Counted from the first letter of the stretch, positions 8,181 through 17,635 are shown. The stretch is DNA of 64,000 bases from Planococcus koreensis (GCF_004761975.1 NZ_RQII01000030.1:1-64000), one strand, 5' to 3'. The notes: generated by a model from the letters alone, not told the origin. Program-made: numbers and translations.

Positions 8181-9235
8181 TAATAATCCTCGTCATCTTC
8201 CGGGTTTTCTGCAAACTTGGTTTGGCTATTGTCTGAAAGATTCGATGTATCTGGTTTCAATCCCAAATGGCTTTGCAAGATATCCTGTACTTCCAAAAGA
8301 GACTCTTCATCGAGTTGCCAGTAGTAAGTGCCGGTTGACATATCGTCGTATCCTTGGACCGTCAATGTTTCAACATTGGGTTTTCCGTCTTTCGCATACT
8401 CGAAGAACGATTGCATATCTTTGAACGTCATATCGGTTTTCATATTGTCGCCGATTGCATCGATGACATCACCATATTTAGTCAAAGAAGAAGCGGAAAG
8501 CACTCGGTTCATGATGCTTTCAATAATCATCTGCTGCCGCTTGCCTCGCTCGATGTCATTGTCGTAATGGCGTGTTCTGGCTAATGCCAGCGCTTCACTG
8601 CCATTCAATGTCTGAAATCCTTCTTCGAGTACGATTGCATCTTTTTTATCGTTTTCATCTTGTTCTTTTAAATCATAAGGAACATCTACTGTGATGCCGT
8701 CGAGTGCATCGACAACATCAATGAATGCATCGAAATTCATGCGTACATAATAATCGACAGGCACATCCAATAATTCTTCAACGCTTTCAATCGTTGAGCT
8801 AGGCCCGTTATAAGCATAAGCATGGGTGATTTTATCCATCTTGCTTATTTTCGGAGAATCCGGAATGAAAGTATACGTATCACGCGGGATGCTCACTAAC
8901 TTGATCGACTTGTCTTCGTTATTCAAAGTCGCCAGCACCAATGCATCAGATCGCGTACTGCTTTCGCTTTGCTCCCGTTTTGAACTGTTGTCGACGCCGA
9001 TGAAAAGAACGGAGACATTATCATGCAGCGGTTCTACCTGCTCGTCGCGCAAGTCGGATTTGCCGCGGTCGCCGGCAGTTTCGAAGGCGTTGCCTGCAGC
9101 ATTCTCTGCCTTCTTCACTAAATATACACCATACGCAGAGCCGCATATGAGAACTGATAAGGCTAGGGTTATCAATACTTTAATCGTGGTGCGTTTTTTT
9201 TCATTTTTGCTTTTGCGGTATTTTTTACGGTTCAT
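8180..9235 (-). CDS. tagV: LytR-CpsA-Psr (LCP) family cell-wall polymer ligase
   Basis: 351 residues: a short basic cytoplasmic N-terminus, one membrane anchor (about 18-40) and an extracellular LCP domain. LCP residues visible are the Arg/Asp cluster TRSDALVLATL, SIPRDTY, and the late arginine motif LARTRHYDNDIERGKRQQ. LCP enzymes transfer wall teichoic acid or other undecaprenyl-linked polymers to peptidoglycan. Position between tagO and yvyE-degSU matches B. subtilis yvhJ/tagV, so I use that symbol, though LCP paralogues are hard to tell apart. AGGAG precedes the ATG. Confidence 0.88.
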   Translation of the reverse strand: MNRKKYRKSKNEKKRTTIKVLITLALSVLICGSAYGVYLVKKAENAAGNAFETAGDRGKSDLRDEQVEPLHDNVSVLFIGVDNSSKREQSESSTRSDALVLATLNNEDKSIKLVSIPRDTYTFIPDSPKISKMDKITHAYAYNGPSSTIESVEELLDVPVDYYVRMNFDAFIDVVDALDGITVDVPYDLKEQDENDKKDAIVLEEGFQTLNGSEALALARTRHYDNDIERGKRQQMIIESIMNRVLSASSLTKYGDVIDAIGDNMKTDMTFKDMQSFFEYAKDGKPNVETLTVQGYDDMSTGTYYWQLDEESLLEVQDILQSHLGLKPDTSNLSDNSQTKFAENPEDDEDY

Positions 9236-9388
9236 GGTTAAAACTCCTCTTTAATAGGAATGGGTTAACCGAGTATAGAATTCGATCGATCCAATCTTTC
9301 CGATTTTAAATCAGCATTGTATGCAAAGTGGCATACATAGATTCTATCTATTATATACTGAGTTAAATGATACGTAAATGATAATTGA

Positions 9389-10024
9389 TTAAATGGAATT
9401 AAACTCCAAAAATTTATTTTCCAAAGCCCTGATGTCGGCTTGGCCATTGGTCAATTCGTTAATCCATGTGATGAAATCGTCTTCTTTTTCAACTGGAACG
9501 AAGATGTGCAAATCCACTCCTTCAGCGTATACGATGTCATCCAGTGGATATTCGGATTGGCGTATCTCATTTTCAATTTTGCCAAGCCATGTATAGTCAA
9601 TCGAGACGTTCATCCGGTAATGCAGTCGCCGTTCTACCACTCCTGAGGCCAAAATTGCTTCGCTGGCTGTTTTTCCATAAGCGCGGATCAATCCGCCTCC
9701 GCCAAGCTTGATGCCTCCAAAATAACGGGTGACAACAATTACTGTGTCTTTTAACCCTTGTTTTTTTATCACTTCCAGGATTGGGACGCCGGCCGTTCCG
9801 CTAGGTTCCCCATCGTCGTTCGCTTTTTGGATAATATTATGTTCACCGATTATATAGGCTGAACAATTGTGATTGGCGCCGCGATGCTTGGCCTTAATGG
9901 AATCAATAAAATCGATTGCTTCTTTTTCGGTTTCAGCACGTGCTGCATAACCGATAAAACGGGATTTTTGTATAATGATTTCGCATGATTTCATTTCGCC
10001 GATAGTTTTGTAATTTTCTCGCAT
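9389..10024 (-). CDS. yvyE: YigZ/IMPACT family protein
   Basis: 211 residues. The N-terminal UPF0029/IMPACT domain (about 15-125) is recognisable from KSRFIGYA, ANHNCSAYIIG, DDGEPSGTAGVPIL and TRYFGGIKLGGGGL. A small C-terminal DUF1949 ferredoxin-like domain follows. The family is linked to translation and nucleotide binding, but the bacterial role is not settled. It is divergent from degS, as in B. subtilis, so the 160-base intergenic region must hold both promoters. Confidence 0.9.
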   Translation of the reverse strand: MRENYKTIGEMKSCEIIIQKSRFIGYAARAETEKEAIDFIDSIKAKHRGANHNCSAYIIGEHNIIQKANDDGEPSGTAGVPILEVIKKQGLKDTVIVVTRYFGGIKLGGGGLIRAYGKTASEAILASGVVERRLHYRMNVSIDYTWLGKIENEIRQSEYPLDDIVYAEGVDLHIFVPVEKEDDFITWINELTNGQADIRALENKFLEFNSI

Positions 10025-10183
10025 TTTAACGCCTCCTGGTGTAAAATGTAATCAGATAATATGTAATGTGTTTTTAATATGGATTTGCTTATAAAGTGAT
10101 ATACTAGTTTAAGTCGTAACAGGCATAAAGGTATACAGATTTTACCCCTATATACAGTTCAGTATAGCTAAGGCGGTTTTTAA

Positions 10184-11329
10184 ATGGCTAAAAAATACGA
10201 TGTGAAAGCACTGGATTCCATTTTCGGCGATGTCCTGGATAGAATGGAAAGTTCGAAGCAGGATATTTTCGTCATCAGTGAACAAAGTCGCCAAAGTTAT
10301 GAAGATATGAAAAATGAGCTCGAAGATGTCCGGTCGAACATCACACGGATTGTAAAGGCCGGCGACCTTTTGGAAGACAAGACACGCGCGGCGCGAAGGC
10401 GTCTAGCAGAAGTCTCAAAGTTTTTTGATACACTTTCAGAAAACCAGGTCAGCCAAGCGTATGAACAGGCAAATAGGCTGCAAGTGCAATTGGCGGAAAA
10501 CCGGGCTGAAGAAAAACAGTATCGCCAAAAACGGGACCGGCTGCAGCGCCGCCTGCAATCACTGCTTCAGACGATTGAACGCGCCGAGCATCTTGCCAAC
10601 CGGCTGAACGTGACGATAAGCTATTTGACTTCCAATTACGAAGACGTTGGTGAAGCGATTGATAAAGCCAAGCTAAAGCAAGATTATAGCCTGCGCATTA
10701 TTGAAGCGCAAGAAGAAGAACGAAAACGGCTTTCGCGGGAAATCCATGACGGCCCCGCCCAGATGATGGCGAATGTGCTGCTCCGCTCGGACCTGATCGA
10801 ACGGACTTACCGGGAAAAAGGACCGGAACTGGCATTTCAGGAGATTAAATCATTAAAAGAAATGGTACGCGATGCGCTCACTGAAGTGAGAAGAATCATT
10901 TACGATTTGCGGCCCATGGCCTTGGATGATCTGGGGCTTGTACCGACATTAAAGAAATATCTTGAAACTACAGAAGATTACAACAAGGGTACCAAACTTT
11001 ACTTTCAGTCGAACGGCAATGAAGTGCGGCTTCCCAGTAATTACGAAACTGCCATTTTCAGGCTGGTTCAAGAAGCCATCACCAATGCAGTAAGGCACGG
11101 CAAAGCTTCTCAGATAGAAGTGAAAGTGGAATGGCTGAAAAACCATGTAACGCTGATCGTAAAAGACAATGGAGCTGGATTTGACCAAAGCATTGTGAAA
11201 AACCAATCATTTGGTCTGTTGGGCATGAAAGAGCGCATTGAATTGGTGAACGGTGAGTTTTTCATCAATTCCTCGCCTGGCAACGGCACGGTATTGATGT
11301 TCCAGATTCCATTGGAGACTGAAAGTTAA
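10184..11329 (+). CDS. degS: Two-component sensor histidine kinase DegS
   Basis: 381 residues, close to B. subtilis DegS. The cytoplasmic coiled-coil sensor domain covers about 1-165 and there are no membrane segments. The HisKA_3 motif is [14 protein letters not shown], with phospho-acceptor His188. The HATPase_c domain has NAVRHG (N box), DNGAGF and GLLGMKER. It phosphorylates DegU and responds to intracellular state rather than an outer signal. It is followed 26 bases later by degU, forming one operon. Confidence 0.96.
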   Translation: MAKKYDVKALDSIFGDVLDRMESSKQDIFVISEQSRQSYEDMKNELEDVRSNITRIVKAGDLLEDKTRAARRRLAEVSKFFDTLSENQVSQAYEQANRLQVQLAENRAEEKQYRQKRDRLQRRLQSLLQTIERAEHLANRLNVTISYLTSNYEDVGEAIDKAKLKQDYSLRIIEAQEEERKRLSREIHDGPAQMMANVLLRSDLIERTYREKGPELAFQEIKSLKEMVRDALTEVRRIIYDLRPMALDDLGLVPTLKKYLETTEDYNKGTKLYFQSNGNEVRLPSNYETAIFRLVQEAITNAVRHGKASQIEVKVEWLKNHVTLIVKDNGAGFDQSIVKNQSFGLLGMKERIELVNGEFFINSSPGNGTVLMFQIPLETES

Positions 11330-11355
11330 GAGACGGTATTGAGGAGGACAACATA

Positions 11356-12030
11356 ATGACGAAGATTATTATTATTGACGACCATCAATTGTTCCGCGAA
11401 GGAGTTAAACGCATTCTGGATTTTGAAGACTCGTTTGAAGTCGTCGCTGAAGGCGGAGACGGAACAGAAGTACTTAAATTATACGAAGAATACCAGCCGG
11501 ATGTCGTGTTGATGGATATCAACATGCCACAGAAAAATGGTGTAGAAGCAACGGGCGAATTGATCGAGAACTTCCCGGATGCGAAAGTCATTATGCTGTC
11601 GATTCACGATGATGAGTCCTATGTGACACATGCCCTTAAAACAGGTGCACTTGGCTATATGCTGAAAGAAATGGACGCAGAAGCGATTATCCAGGCCATT
11701 AAAGTAGTGGCTAAAGGCGGATCGTACCTGCATCCGAAAGTCACACGCAATTTAGTGATGGAATTCCGGCGTTTAAGCGAACGTGAAAACAAAGGCTCTT
11801 TCCATCAAACTGAAATTCGCCGCCCATATCATTTGCTGACAAAACGTGAAAGCGAAGTGCTCCAGCTTTTGACAGATGGCCAAAGCAACCGTGTAATCGG
11901 TGAAACTTTGTTCATTTCTGAAAAAACGGTAAAAAACCATGTTTCCAGCATTCTTCAAAAAATGCAAGTGAATGACCGTACACAAGCGGTTGTCACAGCA
12001 ATTAAAAATGGCTGGGTTGAAGTACGTTAA
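11356..12030 (+). CDS. degU: Two-component response regulator DegU
   Basis: 224 residues. The receiver domain has the acidic pair D8/D9, phospho-acceptor Asp54 (VLMDINMP) and Lys104 (YMLKEMD). The C-terminal LuxR/GerE HTH (about 155-220) contains [18 protein letters not shown] and [13 protein letters not shown]. In Bacillus, DegU controls degradative enzymes, motility and, unphosphorylated, competence through comK. The com genes downstream fit this. AGGAGG lies upstream of the ATG. Confidence 0.97.
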   Translation: MTKIIIIDDHQLFREGVKRILDFEDSFEVVAEGGDGTEVLKLYEEYQPDVVLMDINMPQKNGVEATGELIENFPDAKVIMLSIHDDESYVTHALKTGALGYMLKEMDAEAIIQAIKVVAKGGSYLHPKVTRNLVMEFRRLSERENKGSFHQTEIRRPYHLLTKRESEVLQLLTDGQSNRVIGETLFISEKTVKNHVSSILQKMQVNDRTQAVVTAIKNGWVEVR

Positions 12031-12040
12031 AAATGTTTAA

Positions 12041-12067
12041 AAGCCTGCTGAAAATGCAGGCTTTTTT
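12041..12067 (+). terminator. Terminator of degSU
   Basis: AAGCCTGC / GCAGGCTT stem with a 7-base loop, followed by TTTTTT. Confidence 0.85.
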
Positions 12068-12144
12068 CTATGGCGTTTAGACACAGTTTCTTCATTGTAT
12101 TTGATGGCGAGCTATGGCAAAATTGACGGCAGGAGGAATGCGTG

Positions 12145-12708
12145 ATGAAAAAATATCTAGTAGCTGCAGGACTCATCCTTGTTTTGGCAGGGTGTTCAGG
12201 TGAAGAAGAAGCGGCTGAAAACGGCAATACTTCAGAAGATGGCAATGCTTCTGCTGAAAATAACGCTGTCGGGCATGGCATTGAAGACGGCGGAGAAGTC
12301 GGTTTTACACTGGACGATGAAGGCAATGTGCAGCAGGCAGAAGTACCAGCTGAAGAAGAAAAAGCGATTTTAGCTTCTTATAAAGAATATATCGAAGCAT
12401 TCAATGCAGAAGATACGGAGCGGTATATGGCAGTGATTTCCGAAAATCCGGAAGGCTTTGACCGGGATGAAGACAAGAAGGCTTTGGAAGAAGCATTTGC
12501 TGCATACGATACGGCCTATACGACTTCTGATGAAACGATTGTGAAGTATGAAGCGGGCCGCGCTGAAGTATACGCAACAATCGATGTAGAGATGAAAGAT
12601 CCGAATTCCGATAAAAGCACCGGGCAGACAGGCAGACAGGTAGTGGTCTTCAAGAAAGAAGAAGGAAACTGGCTTGTCAGTGCGCTCCACTTTATCGGCA
12701 GCCAATAA
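12145..12708 (+). CDS. Lipoprotein with NTF2-like C-terminal domain
   Basis: 187 residues from the ATG at 12145, eight bases after AGGAGG; a GTG one codon earlier is also possible. The lipobox is LAGC with the lipidated Cys near residue 17. An acidic Asn/Glu/Ser-rich linker (about 18-70) follows. The C-terminal ~110 residues (SYKEYIEAFNAEDTERYMAV ... VSALHF) look like a SnoaL/DUF4878-type NTF2-like domain. It is anchored outside the membrane. It sits between degU and degV, where B. subtilis has no equivalent, and has its own terminator. Function unknown. Confidence 0.75.
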   Translation: MKKYLVAAGLILVLAGCSGEEEAAENGNTSEDGNASAENNAVGHGIEDGGEVGFTLDDEGNVQQAEVPAEEEKAILASYKEYIEAFNAEDTERYMAVISENPEGFDRDEDKKALEEAFAAYDTAYTTSDETIVKYEAGRAEVYATIDVEMKDPNSDKSTGQTGRQVVVFKKEEGNWLVSALHFIGSQ

Positions 12709-12773
12709 ATTTGGCACAGAACGGTTAGAAGGAAGCTAAGGCGATGCCCCAAGCTGCGGATGAACTAGAAGGA

Positions 12774-12820
12774 GACAGGATATGGCGGAACTTGCGCCGC
12801 ATCCTGTCTTTATTGTTTTC
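12774..12820 (+). terminator. Terminator after the lipoprotein gene
   Basis: GACAGGAT pairs with ATCCTGTC around an inner GC-rich stem, followed by TTTATTGTTTTC. It separates the lipoprotein from degV. Confidence 0.6.
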
Positions 12821-12906
12821 ATCTCCAATTGCTTGGGATTACGGCTGCTTATTTATGTATTTTTATAACGTTATTTTTGTTAAACTGGCAATGGAGGCTG
12901 ATAGAA

Positions 12907-13743
12907 TTGAAAACAGCGATTGTAACCGACAGTACCGCTTATCTACCGGAGCATGTCCGGAAAGCGAAAAATATCGAAATGATTCCGCTGCAAGTGACTT
13001 TTAACCAAGAGTCTTATGCAGAAGAAGAGGAATTGCATGTTGATGATTTTTATAAAAAAGTGAGCAGCACATTGCCCAAAACATCCCAGCCGCCATTAGG
13101 TGAATTTGTCAATTTGTACAATAAACTGGCTGAAAATCATGATGAGATTATTTCCATTCACTTATCAAGCGGCATCAGTGGAACTTTCAATGGTTCTGTT
13201 CAGGCAAATGATCTTGTAGAAGGGGCAGCTGTCTATTCGTTCGATTCAGAAATTTCATGTGCGATGCAAGGGTTTTATGCAGTCAAGGCTGCAGAAATGG
13301 CCAATTCCGGAGAAAATGCCGCGACTATCATCGCGGAGTTGAATGAAATGAAAAAGTCGATGCGCGCCTATTTCATGGTCGAAGACCTGATGCATCTGAG
13401 CCGGGGCGGCCGCCTGTCGAATGCACAAGCAATTGTGGGCGGTATGCTGCAAATCAAGCCGCTGCTCCATTTTAAAGAAAAAGTGATTGTTCCTTTTGAG
13501 AAAATCCGCACCCGCAAGAAAGCGATGAAGCGGATCGGTGACTTGTTAAAAGACGATGTAAGAGCTGGCGGCCAAATTCAGGCGACAGTAATCCATGCCA
13601 ACCGTCCTGAAGAAGCCGAAAAATGGATGGAACAATTAAAACTGGAATGCCCCGAAGTGGAATTCGGTATTTCTTATTTCGGGCCGGTCATCGGAACGCA
13701 TTTAGGAGAAGGCGCAATGGGCTTGGGCTGGGTTAGAAAATAA
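12907..13743 (+). CDS. degV: DegV family fatty-acid-binding protein
   Basis: 278 residues from a TTG at 12907, nine bases after GGAGG. Family members begin exactly here (KTAIVTDSTAYLP), so the longer upstream frame is not used. DegV motifs are DSTAYLP, SSGISGTFNGS, HLSRGGRLS and GTHLGEGAMG. DegV/FakB-like proteins bind a fatty acid and, with FakA-type kinases, allow its phosphorylation. The place between degU and comFA corresponds to B. subtilis yviA/degV. A second DegV paralogue lies at 44538-45392. Confidence 0.9.
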   Translation: MKTAIVTDSTAYLPEHVRKAKNIEMIPLQVTFNQESYAEEEELHVDDFYKKVSSTLPKTSQPPLGEFVNLYNKLAENHDEIISIHLSSGISGTFNGSVQANDLVEGAAVYSFDSEISCAMQGFYAVKAAEMANSGENAATIIAELNEMKKSMRAYFMVEDLMHLSRGGRLSNAQAIVGGMLQIKPLLHFKEKVIVPFEKIRTRKKAMKRIGDLLKDDVRAGGQIQATVIHANRPEEAEKWMEQLKLECPEVEFGISYFGPVIGTHLGEGAMGLGWVRK

Positions 13744-13781
13744 CCAGCCAAAGCCACTTATAATATGGAAGGAAGATGCGG

Positions 13782-15110
13782 ATGAATGAATTGGAAGCAT
13801 TTTTCACGGGAAGAATATGGCTGAAAGATTTCACCCCTTTCCCAGAAGAACAAATCGAACGCGCCATTGCCAAAGGCGATTTGCTCGTAATCAAAGGCAT
13901 CACAGCAGACGGCCAATGCTCCCGCTGCCTGGAAAAATCCTCTCATAAAATCCTATCTTATAATTGTGCGAAATGCGGCAGCGTCTGTTTTTATTGCCGG
14001 CATTGCATTCAAATGGGGCGCATCAGTTCCTGTACGGAATTGATCTCCTGGGCGTCCCCATCCCCTAAACTTCATCTGAACCATTCATTCAATTGGAGCG
14101 GCACCCTGACTGCCGCCCAAAAAACTGCTTCGACAGAAGTAGCTGACAGCTTGGCAAGAAAAGAAAATCATCTGGTCTATGCGGTCTGTGGAGCGGGAAA
14201 AACGGAATTGCTCTTCCAGCCGATATTCGATGCGCTCCAAAAAGGGCTCCGCATCTGCATCGCGGCACCGCGCACGGACGTTGTTCTGGAGCTGTCGCCG
14301 AGAATCCGTGCGGTGTTCCCGTCAACGACCGTCCATACATTGTATGGCGGTGCCCCAATAGAAAAAGGTTTCGCGGATATCGTCATTTCGACGACACATC
14401 AATTGTACAGATTCGAAAAGGCGTTCGATGTCATGATTGTCGACGAAGCGGATGCGTTTCCTTATTCTTTTGACGAGGCCTTGGAGCGGGCTGTATTGAA
14501 AGCAGCAAAACCGGATTCGCCGATTGTATTTGTATCAGCGACACCTTCTGATAAATTATTGAAAGCAACAGCAAACCGCTCCGAAATCTTCAGGCGTTTC
14601 CACGGCCATGATCTGCCAGTACCGAAATTCAAGCCGCTTTGGAGGTATAAGAAAAAACTGGAGCGCAACGCCATTCCTCGAAAGCTTGTCGTGTGGGTCG
14701 AGGAACGCATCGCGAAACAAGAGCCATTTCTGCTATTTTTGCCGACGATCGAATTGATTGAGCACAGTATTCCGCTCTTCAAAAAATTGGATGTCCGCAT
14801 TGAAGCGGTGCATTCCAAAGATTTTCAGCGCAAGGAAAAAGTTATGGCCTTGCGTAATGGAGACATCCCCGGACTGTTAACGTCGACCATATTGGAACGT
14901 GGCATCACCATACCGAATGTGCAAGTAGCGGTAGTCGGGGCGGACGATGCACTTTTTAATTCTTCCGCTTTGATTCAGATTGCTGGGAGGGCTGGGCGTT
15001 CAATTTCTTATCCGGCGGGCGATATAAGCTTTTTCCACGATGGTATTTCCCGGGAAATGGACAAAGCAAAATCGATGATAAGCTTTTACAACAGGAGGGG
15101 AATGCGCTGA
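13782..15110 (+). CDS. comFA: Competence DNA-translocase helicase ComFA
   Basis: 442 residues from the ATG at 13782; the in-frame ATG at 13776 sits almost on top of the ribosome site. A four-Cys zinc site lies at about 45-80 (CSRC, CAKC, CFYCRHC). DEAD-type helicase motifs follow: CGAGKTE (Walker A), DEADAFPYS (DEAD box), FVSATPS (motif III) and QIAGRAGRS (motif VI). ComFA is the membrane-associated ATPase that helps pull transforming single-stranded DNA into the cell. comFC overlaps its stop codon. Confidence 0.95.
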   Translation: MNELEAFFTGRIWLKDFTPFPEEQIERAIAKGDLLVIKGITADGQCSRCLEKSSHKILSYNCAKCGSVCFYCRHCIQMGRISSCTELISWASPSPKLHLNHSFNWSGTLTAAQKTASTEVADSLARKENHLVYAVCGAGKTELLFQPIFDALQKGLRICIAAPRTDVVLELSPRIRAVFPSTTVHTLYGGAPIEKGFADIVISTTHQLYRFEKAFDVMIVDEADAFPYSFDEALERAVLKAAKPDSPIVFVSATPSDKLLKATANRSEIFRRFHGHDLPVPKFKPLWRYKKKLERNAIPRKLVVWVEERIAKQEPFLLFLPTIELIEHSIPLFKKLDVRIEAVHSKDFQRKEKVMALRNGDIPGLLTSTILERGITIPNVQVAVVGADDALFNSSALIQIAGRAGRSISYPAGDISFFHDGISREMDKAKSMISFYNRRGMR

Positions 15111-15766
15111 ATTGTTATTTATGCGACCAGAAAATGAGGCATGAGCCAACTTGGCGAAGCCTGTTCTTTCGTGATTTTGCCGAAACAGCCTGTCCATCGT
15201 GCAAAGCTGAATTCTGCAGGGTGCCAAAAGGTGGCTGCAATATATGCGGACTTCCAGGGGGAGGAATATGCCGGGACTGCAGCGAATGGGAAAAGACTGA
15301 ATTTGCGGGTCTGGTGCATTCCGGCAAAAGCTTATATGTGTATAACGACGCGATGAAAACTTATTTGCATCAATATAAATTTCTGCAAGACGTTGTTCTT
15401 TCGGAAGTCTTTTCAGGAGAAATCAACGAAGCTCTCTGCAAAGTTGATGCCATACTGGTGCCGATACCGATGAATACAGAAAAGCTGAAACAAAGGACTT
15501 TTTCACAAGTAGATGAACTGCTGGCGTCTGCGGGGTTGCCCTTTACACATCTCTTGTCAAAAACAGCTCAAGTACAAGGTGAAAAGAGCCGTCAGGAACG
15601 CTTGGAAAGCACGAAGTTGTTCGAGTGGAACGGCAAGCCGATTCCGGATAAAATCATATTAATCGATGATTTGTATGCAACCGGCACGACAATGCGCCAT
15701 GCTGCAAAAGAAATGAAAATGGCGGGAGCCGGTGAAATTAAGCTGTTTACCTTGATCCGCGCATAA
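15107..15766 (+). CDS. comFC: Competence phosphoribosyltransferase-like protein ComFC, probable CTG start
   Basis: 219 residues if initiated at CTG 15107, which overlaps the comFA stop (15108-15110) and has AGGAGGGG at 15093-15100. Starting at the first ATG (15134) would delete the conserved first zinc motif CYLC, found near residue 3 in ComFC proteins. Further Cys pairs are CPSC, CNICG and CRDC. The C-terminal PRTase domain carries ILIDDLYATGTTMR, the PRPP-binding loop. ComFC works with ComFA in transformation; the enzymatic reaction is unknown. comFB, present in B. subtilis, is missing here. Confidence 0.85.
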   Translation: MNCYLCDQKMRHEPTWRSLFFRDFAETACPSCKAEFCRVPKGGCNICGLPGGGICRDCSEWEKTEFAGLVHSGKSLYVYNDAMKTYLHQYKFLQDVVLSEVFSGEINEALCKVDAILVPIPMNTEKLKQRTFSQVDELLASAGLPFTHLLSKTAQVQGEKSRQERLESTKLFEWNGKPIPDKIILIDDLYATGTTMRHAAKEMKMAGAGEIKLFTLIRA

Positions 15767-15782
15767 GCAGGGGAGGGCAATC

Positions 15783-16121
15783 ATGGTTTTCGACAGAACG
15801 GAAAGTTTCAGGCATGCCTTTGGCAAGCCACCAGAAATCCGCTTGAAATTCAAGTCTGGGCAGGAAAATGCCGTATTCGGATTGCTGCTGGATATCTCGC
15901 CATCTGGAGCACGGGTGTTTGTAGACGATGAATTTCCTGGCCATGCTGACACCTTGAACATTTCGTTCGCCATTGCGAATGAAACAATCAACGCGGATTG
16001 CCTGGTCGTATGGAAGAAAGAAGCGGCTGGGGGGTGGATTTACGGCCTCCACTTATCGCGGGACGCTGTGCGTGAAATGTTCATCGCGGATGAAGTGAAA
16101 GCTTTGAAAGAAAAGAAATAG
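15783..16121 (+). CDS. PilZ-domain protein
   Basis: 112 residues. A single beta-rich domain carries the second c-di-GMP motif of PilZ domains, DISPSGARV (D/NxSxxG). The first Arg motif is imperfect: arginines are present in RTESFRHAF but not with clean RxxxR spacing, so nucleotide binding is uncertain. It starts 16 bases after comFC and ends at a strong terminator, so it is probably the last gene of the comF transcript. A link between c-di-GMP and competence or surface behaviour is inference. Confidence 0.75.
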   Translation: MVFDRTESFRHAFGKPPEIRLKFKSGQENAVFGLLLDISPSGARVFVDDEFPGHADTLNISFAIANETINADCLVVWKKEAAGGWIYGLHLSRDAVREMFIADEVKALKEKK

Positions 16122-16153
16122 GCCTGCCGGCACGGCAGGCCTATTTCTTTTCT
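16112..16153. terminator. Bidirectional terminator between the PilZ gene and the SDR gene
   Basis: An 18-bp perfect stem (AAAGAAATAGGCCTGCCG and complement) with a 3-base loop. It overlaps the PilZ stop codon and directly abuts the SDR stop. Confidence 0.9.
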
Positions 16154-16860
16154 TAATGTTCGTAAATCATTTTACGGGTCATGCCGCCATCGATCTTCAA
16201 GCATTCGCCGGTGATAAAGTCGTTCTTCGGATCGCATAGGAACAGGCATGCACGTGCAATATCATCAACTTTTCCAACGCGGCCGCTCCAATGCTGCTGG
16301 TGGTCTATGGAACGCAAATCTTTTTCATCTCCGGTATGGATCCATCCCGGAGCGATAGAGTTGACCCGGATACTGTTTTCGCTAAGCGTGGCGGCCAATG
16401 AATGGGTCAACGCGTAAATTCCGCCTTTAGAGGCCGAATACGTTTCAGTATTGGGTTCGGACATGAAAGCTCGTGTTGAAGTCATATTGACGATGGAACG
16501 GATATCGTCGGTCATGAACCTTGCAGCTTCACGGCTGCAGATGAACACGCTCTTAAGGTTAGTGTCCAAAACTCTGTCCCATTCTTTTTCATCCACTTCC
16601 CATATGGATTTGAATTCGGATATGCCCGCATTATTAATGAGAATGTGTATGGCGCCATGGTCTTTGTTAATAGAGGCGAATGTCTCAATCACTTCGTTGA
16701 AGTTGCCGACATTGCAGCTCCGGAATTCCACCCCGTCGATTTTCACTTCTTCAATATCCAATGCAATGACTGTAGCGTGCTGTGCTGCAAAATGCTCTGC
16801 GATGCTCTTTCCGATGCCTTGTGCAGCACCGGTGACAACAATAATTTTGTTTTTTAGCAT
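16153..16860 (-). CDS. SDR family oxidoreductase
   Basis: 235 residues from the ATG at 16860. The ATG at 16869 touches the AAGGAG ribosome site, whereas 16860 is nine bases away. Classical SDR motifs are TGAAQGIGKS (cofactor), NNAG, Ser-Tyr-Lys catalysis with YSASKGG, and APGWIHTG. D/E after the second strand (ALDIEE) suggests NAD(H) rather than NADP(H). The substrate is unknown. It is convergent with the PilZ gene. Confidence 0.85.
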   Translation of the reverse strand: MLKNKIIVVTGAAQGIGKSIAEHFAAQHATVIALDIEEVKIDGVEFRSCNVGNFNEVIETFASINKDHGAIHILINNAGISEFKSIWEVDEKEWDRVLDTNLKSVFICSREAARFMTDDIRSIVNMTSTRAFMSEPNTETYSASKGGIYALTHSLAATLSENSIRVNSIAPGWIHTGDEKDLRSIDHQQHWSGRVGKVDDIARACLFLCDPKNDFITGECLKIDGGMTRKMIYEH

Positions 16861-16918
16861 AATTTTCATCTCCTTATTAATTTATTTACCTAATCTTTAC
16901 GAACTTGAAACTTTTCAC

Positions 16919-16944
16919 GTTTTAAGCAGGAATGTTAAGGGAAG
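16919..16944 (+). promoter_or_regulatory. SigB-like promoter for hpf
   Basis: GTTTTA, 14 bases, then GGGAAG, about 45 bases upstream of the hpf start. B. subtilis hpf (yvyD) is known to be SigB-dependent. Confidence 0.5.
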
Positions 16945-16988
16945 TTATAGAAATAATACCGTGTAAGCTAATAGAAGGAGGAGTTAAC

Positions 16989-17552
16989 ATGCTACTATTT
17001 AACATTCGAGGCGACAACTTTGAGGTAACTCCAGCAATTCGCGAACATATTGAAAAGAAAGTTGAAAAAATCGAACGTTATTTCCCTGAAGGAACTGATG
17101 CTACGGTTATGGTTAACTTAAAAACGATTAATAACAGCCAGACTCAAGCGGAAGTTACAGTGCCAATGAAGAACCTGGTGCTCCGCGGGGAAGAACGCCA
17201 TGAAGATTTATACGCAGCTATCGATTTGATCGTTGCCAAATTGGAACGCCAAATCAGAAAATATAAAACACGCATCAACCGCAAATTCCGTGACCGCGAA
17301 AGCCTTGGCACAGCGTTTGCATCAATTGAAAACGAAACGAGAGTCCTCGATTCTCTAGAAGAGGAAGAAGAGGATCTGACAATTGTGCGCACGAAGCAAT
17401 TTGATTTGAAACCGATGGATGAAGAAGAAGCGGTTCTGCAGATGAATATGCTTGGCCATAATTTCTTTGTCTTCACCGATGCAGAATCAAACGGCACAAA
17501 TATCGTTTACAAACGAAAAGATGGAACATACGGCTTGATCGAAACAAGCTGA
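16989..17552 (+). CDS. hpf: Ribosome hibernation promoting factor, long form
   Basis: 187 residues from the ATG at 16989, after AAGGAGGAG; upstream in-frame ATGs lack a ribosome site. The N-terminal S30AE domain covers about 1-100 (NFEVTPAIREHIEKKVEKIE). An acidic linker precedes the C-terminal dimerisation domain (about 130-187: KPMDEEEAVLQMNMLGHNFF). Long HPF dimerises 70S ribosomes into inactive 100S particles in stress or stationary phase. Its place just before secA is conserved in Bacillales. Confidence 0.95.
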   Translation: MLLFNIRGDNFEVTPAIREHIEKKVEKIERYFPEGTDATVMVNLKTINNSQTQAEVTVPMKNLVLRGEERHEDLYAAIDLIVAKLERQIRKYKTRINRKFRDRESLGTAFASIENETRVLDSLEEEEEDLTIVRTKQFDLKPMDEEEAVLQMNMLGHNFFVFTDAESNGTNIVYKRKDGTYGLIETS

Positions 17553-17561
17553 GTCAGATGA

Positions 17562-17590
17562 AAAGCCTCTCCTAGCGAGAGGCTTTTTTC
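17562..17590 (+). terminator. Terminator of hpf
   Basis: AAAGCCTCTC / GAGAGGCTTT stem with a short loop and T-run. Confidence 0.85.
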
Positions 17591-17635
17591 TATGGTGATT
17601 ATGCTTAACAAGCCTATAAATGGACTCTTGTTTAT

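Noticed and set aside
12744-12906. Upstream extension of degV and a small overlapping frame
   Set aside because: The region contains a terminator hairpin, and degV family homology begins exactly at TTG 12907 behind GGAGG.
15110-15356. comFB between comFA and comFC
   Set aside because: comFC overlaps the comFA stop directly; frames here are alternate readings of the comFC zinc region.
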